From: Ariolimax columbianus
Lineage: Eukaryota; Mollusca; Gastropoda; Stylommatophora; Arionidae
DNA: 64,000 nucleotides
Direction: 5' to 3'
Assembly: GCA_036924085.1 (NCBI GenBank)
Contig: JAVGWX010000007.1
Coordinates: forward strand, 103,112,638-103,176,637
This document shows positions 56,952 through 64,000 of the stretch, one piece after another. The position numbers and the translations under genes were made by a program. Below the pieces are notes generated by a model, which saw nothing but the letters and a program-made list of their open reading frames with translations, searched no databases and was not told the origin of the DNA. Numbering within the stretch: position 1 is the stretch's first letter; each line of letters starts with the position of its first letter.

Positions 56952-57915
56952 TGTAATAGTTCCAGCCGGAGCAAGAGAGTTTGGGACAGGGGTGATGTGG
57001 TTGACGACTCAGAACAAAGGTACCTGAATGCGTGCCTAGGTCACTCACCGTCGCAACAAAGGAAAACAGAGTTTGGGCCAAAGAATGTGGACAGGTGGGA
57101 GCTGACCACTGGCGTTCCGATTTGGGTAGGGGGAGAATGAGTGACAGACGGGATGGTAGCGGAGCTTGCTGCTATAGATGAGTGACAGGTGGGCAAAGTA
57201 TTTCGTTCCAATAACGACCGAATAGATCCATCCCCCTGAGATCCATTAGTCAGCCTTGATACTGCTTGAGTGAATGTAAGACTAGTCAAAGTTGAGCTCA
57301 AGAGGCTGGATGAAAGAGGCTGGATGGAGAGGAGAGCCAGAGAGTGAATGTAGATAGGATTCCGTTTAGCTAACCGATTTGATAGAGGAGCGATTGATAG
57401 ACTGATGGACGAATGTTAGTGATAGAACAGGATCGCTCAAATAGGTGTGTCAGTTTTGTATTAATAGATAATCTGAACGTTTGTTGTAAGCAGGAAACTT
57501 TGTGAACGAGGTATGTCCAGATCCCCCGCCTGAGGGGATTTGAGTGAGGAAGTTTTTGATAAGGTGTGTTGAGGATGCAGTTAAAGTGATGTGTGTGTGT
57601 GTGTGTGATGTGTGTAGGCAATAGAACTGGGTTTTAGATAGTTGGGAATTCCATCAAGAGCTAATGCTTAAAATTTCCGCTTTAGTTAATATTTATATTA
57701 ACATATATATAATATAGGAATATTTAGTTAAGATGATATGTATTGAATTGTGTTTGTAATTTCACTACTCGTTTTTCTGGTATGAGTATTATATAATAAA
57801 TATGTCACCTGCTGTGTGCTATATTATTTGCAGTGTGTGGTCAGGAATGATGTGGATGAGTGTGATAATGTTCTAAGTTAGAATAACCCTAAGGCAAACA
57901 GTGGGATCTGCTACA
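56952..57915 (+). mobile_element. Solo LTR in unit 4, TSD TTGG
   Basis: Copy of the unit 1 solo LTR with the same flanks. Confidence 0.93.
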
Positions 57916-58346
57916 TTGGACACACTTATTGAGATAGACAATGAAAAGTCTACCTGACACGCAAATCTTCAAAAGAGCACCAACCGATCACCAATGTTGT
58001 ATTGTTACAATATTGAGCGACATTTCGAGCACACTGCGGCAGTGCCACAAGACACATGAGAGAAGAGAATGCAACAGCTACAAAGTCTATCGGGAGTTCA
58101 GCATTAGTGGCCGCGCTCATTTTTTCATTCCTCGACAATTATCAAGAGAACCCCCCTGGAACTTGTGTTTCCTCTAAGTGGGAGGTGGGCATCTATAGGT
58201 GTACATACGCACATAACCACTCACATATACATAGGCACGGAGGACTCATATAAACACAGGACAACAATACACTCACACAACACAATCACATAACACACTC
58301 TCAACACACTCATACAATAAACTCATGTAAGCTTTCACATACACAT

Positions 58347-59298
58347 AGGTAGGTCCCCATAAACACTCTGTTACAAAAATAAACATGTAGGTCCACATCA
58401 ACACTCTGGTACAAACACAACCACAAACAGGTAGGTCCACATTAACACTCTGGTACAAACACAGGTAGGTCCACATCAACACTCTGGTACAAACACAAAC
58501 AGGTAGGTCCACATCAACACTCTGGTACAAACACAAACAGGTAGGTCCACATCAATACTCTGGTACAAACACAACCACAAACAGGTAGGTCCACATCAAC
58601 ACTCTGGTCCAAACACAACCACAAACAGGTAGGTCCACATCAACACTCTGGTCCAAACACAAACAGGTAGGTCCACATCAACACTCTGGTCCAAACACAA
58701 ACAGGTAGGTCCACATCAACACTCTGGTCCAAACGCAAACACAAACAGGTAGGTCCACATCAACACTGTGGTCCAAACACAAACAGGTAGGTCCACATCA
58801 ACACTCTGGTCCAAACACAAACAGGTAGGTCCACATCAACACTCTGGTCCAAACACAAACAGGTAGGTCCACATCAACACTGTGGTCCAAACACAAACAG
58901 GTAGGTCCACATCAACACTGTGGTCCAAACACAAACAGGTAGGTCCACATCAACACTGTGGTACAAACACAACCACAAACAGGTAGGTCCACATCAACAC
59001 TGTGGTCCAAACACAAACAGGTAGGTCCACATCAACACTCTGGTCCAAACACAAACAGGTAGGTCCACATCAACACTCTGGTCCAAACACAAACAGGTAG
59101 GTCCACATCAACACTCTGGTCCAAACACAAACACAAACAGGTAGGTCCACATCAACACTCTGGTACAAACACAACCACAAACAGGTAGGTCCACATCAAC
59201 ACTCTGGTCCAAACACAACCACAAACAGGTAGGTCCACATCAACACTCTGGTCCAAACACAAACAGGTAGGTCCACATCAACACTCTGGTACAAACAC
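58347..59298. repeat. 38/44-bp minisatellite of unit 4 (952 bp)
   Basis: The longest allele. It contains an internally repeated string around CAACCACAAACAGG...GGTCCA (about 58555-58700 and 59160-59290), suggesting a block duplication within the array. Confidence 0.93.
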
Positions 59299-59398
59299 TT
59301 TGACATGAAATGTAAGCTTCCACAGATATACTTCCAGATCACCAAACAGAGGCATCCATGCCAGGATGGATATATGTCTCTGTCATGGGAGAAAGAGG

Positions 59399-59451
<53 letters not shown>

Positions 59452-59503
59452 GGACAGAGAGAGAGAGAGAGAGACAGAGCGAGAGAGAAAGAGAGAGAAT
59501 CAG

Positions 59504-61139
59504 ACATGCAGTAAGTCAAATACACATAGACAGGCCAGGTCATCTCGTAACCGGTGAGGTGTTGGGGCACATATGAAGACATCTTCACAACACCACGCCA
59601 CCTTTTTCTGTTAGCGGCCGCTGCCTGTGTCTCTTCTGGTCGGAGATTGATCCATTCTTTTATGTTGTCCTCCCATCTCTTTTTGGGACGGCGTCTTCGT
59701 CGTCTGCATTGCACCTTGCCGTGGATGATTGGATTTGCTAGACCATTTGATCTCGATATGTGACCGTACGAAGCGAGTTCTTTTGACAGTTGCCAAGAGG
59801 TCTTCAAAAGGCCATTTTGCTGTTGTAATTCTATCTCGTATTTTCTCATTTGTAACTCGATCTTTGTACGTGACGTTTAGAAGTCTTCGGAAACATTTCA
59901 TCTCCAAGACGTATATCCTTCGTTGAAGGTCAGATGTAACTGTCCATGTCTCACACGCATAGAGGAATATTGACAGGACCAGTGTACGCATTAATCTGTT
60001 TTTCGTGCATAGTGCTAACCGTTTATCTTGCCAGATTTTGTTAAGCCGTGCAAGCGCCGCTATTGTCTTTGATATTCTGGCCAACACCTCACACTTTGAT
60101 CCTTCATCACTGACAATCGATCAAAGATATTTTAAACGGTCAACCACTTCGAGTTCCTGACCGTTAACTTGTATCCTGCTGTTGAAGCACGTGGCGTTGT
60201 TTGTCATTAATTTTGTCTTTCCAGCGTTTATCTCCATACCATAGTCAAGAGCTGTTTCATCGAGCCTTCTGACCCATTCCTGGAGTTCTGCTTCAGAACC
60301 CGCCAACCCGTCGATATCATCTGCAAAACGAAGGTTGGTAATCGTTCGGCCCCCTATCTTGACAGTACCAACGTGACCTCCAAGTGCCTCACTCATAATT
60401 CCTTCAAGGAATATATTGAAAAGAGTTGGAGAGAGTGTACAACCCTCTCTCACACAAACTGATGTGCGAAACCAGTCCCCTTGCCACCCATTCACAAGAA
60501 CTGCACTAGACGCCTTGTCATACAGGTGTTCAAGGACCGTTATAATATTTCCGTTGATTTTATACATCCTCATGGTTGCCCAAAGCGCTTTATGCCATAC
60601 CCTATCAAACGCCTTCTTAAAATCAACAAACACATGATACAGTTTTTGCTGCTTTTCTAGATATTTCTGGCTTAGCAGCCTTAAATTAAATATCTGTTCT
60701 GTAGTGCTTCTTCCCTGTCTGAACCCTGCTTGCTCCTCGGCAATGATGTTCTCTGCTTGGAGTTTCAGTCGGTCGAGGATTAATCTAAGCATGACCTTGC
60801 TAGGGTGGCTGATGAGGCTTATTGTTCTGAAATTTTGGCACAGCTTTAGGTTTCCAGACTTATGTAACGGTATAACCATTGATTTTGTCCATAAGTCCGG
60901 CCAGTTTCATGTCGCCCATATTTTGTTGCAGATGTGTCAGGCTTTCCACCACTACCTCTCCACCTGCTTGTAAGAGCTCTGCTGGTATATTGTCCACGCC
61001 GGCCGCCTTCCCTCTTCTCAATGTCTTTACCGCTGCAATTACCTCTTCCTTCGTTATCAGTTGGTTGTCCTCTATAGTTGTTTTTTGTGTTGGGGGGATT
61101 GTTTTCTCAGGTTCGTTTCGTCCTTCATAGTTATATAAC
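59504..61139 (-). pseudogene. Dead LINE in unit 4
   Basis: Same as the unit 1 copy; RT frame at 60121-60879. Confidence 0.9.
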
Positions 61140-61326
61140 TCGGAACATAGACAGACAAGTGAAATATATTACAGACAGAAGGAGTGACGCCAGTCGAAGA
61201 CAGACAACGTCGGTGTTCACACAAAGATGGATGGCAAACCCAGACATTGTGAATTGTGCTAGCTCAGAGGGAGAGAGGCTAGCCCAGCGTGCAGGAGAGA
61301 CACAGAGATTTGTAAATGGAGTCACA

Positions 61327-63727
61327 GACGTGCTCGCAGATCAGCATATCTCAAAAATGTGCCATTATCTAGACTAGACACTTCCAATATGTGCCATTAT
61401 CTAGATTAGGCACTTCCAATATGTGCCATTATCTAGACTAGACACTTCCAATATGTGCCATTATCTAGACTAGACACTTCCAATATGTGCCATTATCTAG
61501 ACTAGGCACTTCCAATATGTGCCATTATCTAGACTAGACACTTCCAATATGTGCCATTATCTAGATTAGGCACTTCCAATATGTGCCATTATCTAGATTA
61601 GGCACTTCCAATATGTGCCATTATCTAGATTAGACACTTCCAATATGTGCCATTATCTAGACTAGGCACTTCCAATATGTGCCATTATCTAGATTAGGCA
61701 CTTCTAATCTGTGCTATTGTCTAGATCAGACATCTCAAGTCTGTGCTACTATCTAGACTAGACACTTCCAATCTGTGCCATTATCTAGATTAGACACTTC
61801 CAATATGTGCCATTATCTAGATTAGGCACTTCCAATATGTGCCATTATCTAGACTGGACACCTCAATTATGTGCAGTGATTAAGATTTGACATCTACAAT
61901 GTGTGTTAATGTCTAGTCTGGACATATCCAATCTGTTCTATGATCTAGACTGGACATCGATATTCTGGGCTGTGGTCTAGTCTGGACATAACATTATGAG
62001 TTATGATCTAGACTGGACATCGATATTCTGGGCTATGGTCTAGTCTGGACATAACATTATGAGTTATGATCTAGACTGGACATTGATATTCTGGGCTATG
62101 GTCTAGTCTGGACATAACATTATGAGTTATGATCTAGACTGGACATCGATATTCTGGATTATGGTCTAGTCTGGACATAACATTATGAGTTATGATCTAG
62201 ACTGGAATCGATATTCTGGGCTATGGTCTAGTCTGGACATAACATTACGAGTTATGATCTAGACTTGAGCTGTGCTCAGACAAGTATGCCCCAATCCATC
62301 GCTCCGTCTAGGATTGTTTTTTTTTTTAACTTTCTGCTGTTATGTGTCTCCGATGATGACCTTGTAATCGTAACATAAAGTTTGACAATTTTCATTGTCT
62401 GGTGCAGTTTCCGGACGGTGCCATGTGTCTAGACGGTACCATGTATCTGGACGGTGCCATTATCTAGACGGTGCCATTATCTAGACGATGCCATGTATCT
62501 GGACGGTGCCATTATCTAGACGGTGCCATGTATCTGGCCGGTGCCATTATCTAGACGGTGCCATATATCTGGCCAGTGTCATGTATCTGGCCGGTGCCAT
62601 GTATCTGGACGGTGCCATTATCTAGACGGTGCCATGTACCTGGACGGTTCCATTATCTAGACGGTGCCATGTATCTGGTCGGTGCCATTATCTAGACGGT
62701 GCCATGTATCTGGCCGGTGCCATGTGTATAGACGGTGCCATGTATCTAGACGGTGCCATGTGTCTAGACGGTGCCATGCACTTAACTTTATGATGAACAC
62801 ATATTGACGTCATTAGAAGTGTGCCGGAACCTGGACTATTTGTGTGTGTGTGTTATTGACGTGGCTGTTGTTATAGTGAAGACGTGCTGTGTTTCCTGTA
62901 TGAGAGGATAGGACATATGTACTGAGATAGTTGATAGTGGTCTGGCATGAGGATCAATCAATCATCAATCAATCAATCAGTCAATCAACAATCAATCATA
63001 GGCGACCCAGTCTATTTATATCATGCGCGTGGCGCCCTTTAAGTTTTGTCCAGCTCGGTCTCCTGTATTTCGATACCGTCTGCTATGGCTGTAAAGGCCG
63101 ATCCGCGAGTGACAGTCCCTGCGTCAGATCGTACAACCATACTGAGGAGGCTGGCTTGCCTGGCTGTCTCTTGACGTGAGGGTTGGTGTAATAGTTCCAG
63201 CCGGAGCAAGAGAGTTTGGGACAGGGGTGATGTGGTTGACGACTCAGAACAAAGGTACCTGAATGCGTGCCTAGGTCACTCACCGTCGCAACAAAGGAAA
63301 ACAGAGTTTGGGCCAAAGAATGTGGACAGGTGGGAGCTGACCACTGGCGTTCCGATTTGGGTAGGGGGAGAATGAGTGACAGACGGGATGGTAGCGGAGC
63401 TTGCTGCTATAGATGAGTGACAGGTGGGCAAAGTATTTCGTTCCAATAACGACCGAATAGATCCATCCCCCTGAGATCCATTAGTCAGCCTTGATACTGC
63501 TTGAGTGAATGTAAGACTAGTCAAAGTTGAGCTCAAGAGGCTGGATGAAAGAGGCTGGATGGAGAGGAGAGCCAGAGAGTGAATGTAGATAGGATTCCGT
63601 TTAGCTAACCGATTTGATAGAGGAGCGATTGATAGACTGATGGACGAATGTTAGTGATAGAACAGGATCGCTCAAATAGGTGTGTCAGTTTTGTATTAAT
63701 AGATAATCTGAACGTTTGTTGTAAGCA
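61327..63727. repeat. Macrosatellite unit 5, truncated (2401 bp)
   Basis: Follows the unit through the three TCTAGA-core arrays and into the solo LTR, then stops at GTTGTAAGCAG; other units continue GAAACTTTGTGAACG, here it continues AGATTTATTCAGGGAG. Confidence 0.94.
63187..63727 (+). mobile_element. Truncated solo LTR in unit 5
   Basis: The first 541 bp of the LTR, cut at the array's right edge. The left TSD copy TTGG is present; the right end is absent. Confidence 0.92.
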
Positions 63728-64000
63728 GAGATTTATTCAGGGAGTCACACATACTTTTACAGGGAGTCACACATACTTGTACAGCGAGTCACAGAGATTT
63801 GTACAGCGATTCACAGAGATTTGAACAGGGAGTCACAGAGATTGGTACAGGGAGTCACACAGACATGTACAGGGAGGCACACATACATGTACAAGGAGGC
63901 ACACATGCTTGTACAGAGAGCCACACAGACTTGCACAGAGAGTCACACAGGCTTGTACAGAGAGTCACACAGACTTGTACAGAGAGTCACAGAGATTTTT
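63728..64000. repeat. 22-bp satellite at the array's right edge
   Basis: Repeats of GAGTCACACAGACTTGTACA plus GA, with GAGTCACAGAGATTTGTACA and GAGGCACACATACATGTACA variants. It continues to the window edge, so its full length is unknown. It resembles the last ~30 bp of every macrosatellite unit. Confidence 0.92.

Larger units (their letters stand above)
55092..61326. repeat. Macrosatellite unit 4 (6235 bp)
   Basis: The longest unit, because of a 952-bp 38/44-bp block. Other parts match units 2 and 3. Confidence 0.95.
37681..63727. repeat. Macrosatellite: 4 full and 1 partial copies of a 5.6-6.2 kb unit
   Basis: GACGTGCTCGCAGATCAGCA marks unit starts at 37681, 43828, 49529, 55092 and 61327, giving units of 6147, 5701, 5563 and 6235 bp and a last partial copy of 2401 bp. 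Outside two simple-repeat blocks the copies look almost identical: unit 1 has T8A5 where others have T11A2 (38671-38683), unit 2 has CTACACTG at about 44395, unit 3 has TTATTTGTC at about 50543. All copies are head-to-tail. This is either a recent tandem amplification or, less likely, an assembly duplication. Confidence 0.95.

Noticed and set aside
37681..63727. Macrosatellite as an assembly artefact
   Set aside because: Not fully excluded, but unit-specific single-base changes and different minisatellite lengths argue for real copies.

Overview
This is a eukaryotic, metazoan-type genomic window with no convincing host gene. It is a mosaic of about 30 distinct tandem-repeat arrays (periods 17 to 79 bp, plus one of about 6 kb) and the remains of transposable elements: several LINE lineages, a mariner, a tRNA-derived SINE and one LTR-retrotransposon family. 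The mix of LINE reverse-transcriptase types, mariner, a gag-only LTR element and extreme minisatellite density suggests a lophotrochozoan invertebrate, perhaps a gastropod mollusc. That is inference; nothing here fixes the species. Almost all long open frames are repeat artefacts or dead transposon pieces.

Layout. 1-11.2 kb: minisatellites (TG-rich 32-bp, 41-bp, 20-bp, 29-bp, G-run, C-run and 37/38-bp arrays) with one decayed reverse transcriptase at 2.4-3.0 kb. 11.7-13.5 kb: two 5'-truncated copies of a LINE with an RNase H domain; one has a clear 13-bp target-site duplication (TSD). 13.9-18.7 kb: more arrays, including a 2-kb 28-bp array that starts at the tail of a tRNA-derived SINE. 18.7-21.3 kb: a CR1-like LINE split by a solo LTR. 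21.8-26.1 kb: further reverse-transcriptase remnants and arrays. 26.2-31.7 kb: a young LTR retrotransposon (minus strand, 4-bp TSD, two nearly identical LTRs, a primer-binding site and a single zinc-knuckle ORF, no pol). 31.8-37.7 kb: a small (TTC)n-tailed insertion, another dead LINE, a dead mariner carrying two internal minisatellites, then microsatellites and arrays.

37.7-63.7 kb is a macrosatellite: four complete tandem copies and one truncated copy of a 5.6-6.2 kb unit. Each complete unit holds three related minisatellites with a TCTAGA core, a solo LTR of the same family with TSD TTGG, a 38/44-bp minisatellite, a GA tract and a dead LINE on the minus strand. Units are almost identical outside the 38/44-bp minisatellite and GA tract, which account for the length differences. 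The array breaks off inside the fifth LTR and is followed by a 22-bp satellite whose sequence resembles the unit junction.

No undescribed gene system was found. The strongest themes are minisatellites that appear to have arisen inside transposon coding sequence (at least five separate cases) or at a SINE tail, higher-order periodicity in several arrays, and the recent-looking macrosatellite. TSDs, frame continuity and periods were worked out by reading the sequence; family assignments rest on remembered motif patterns, without database searches.
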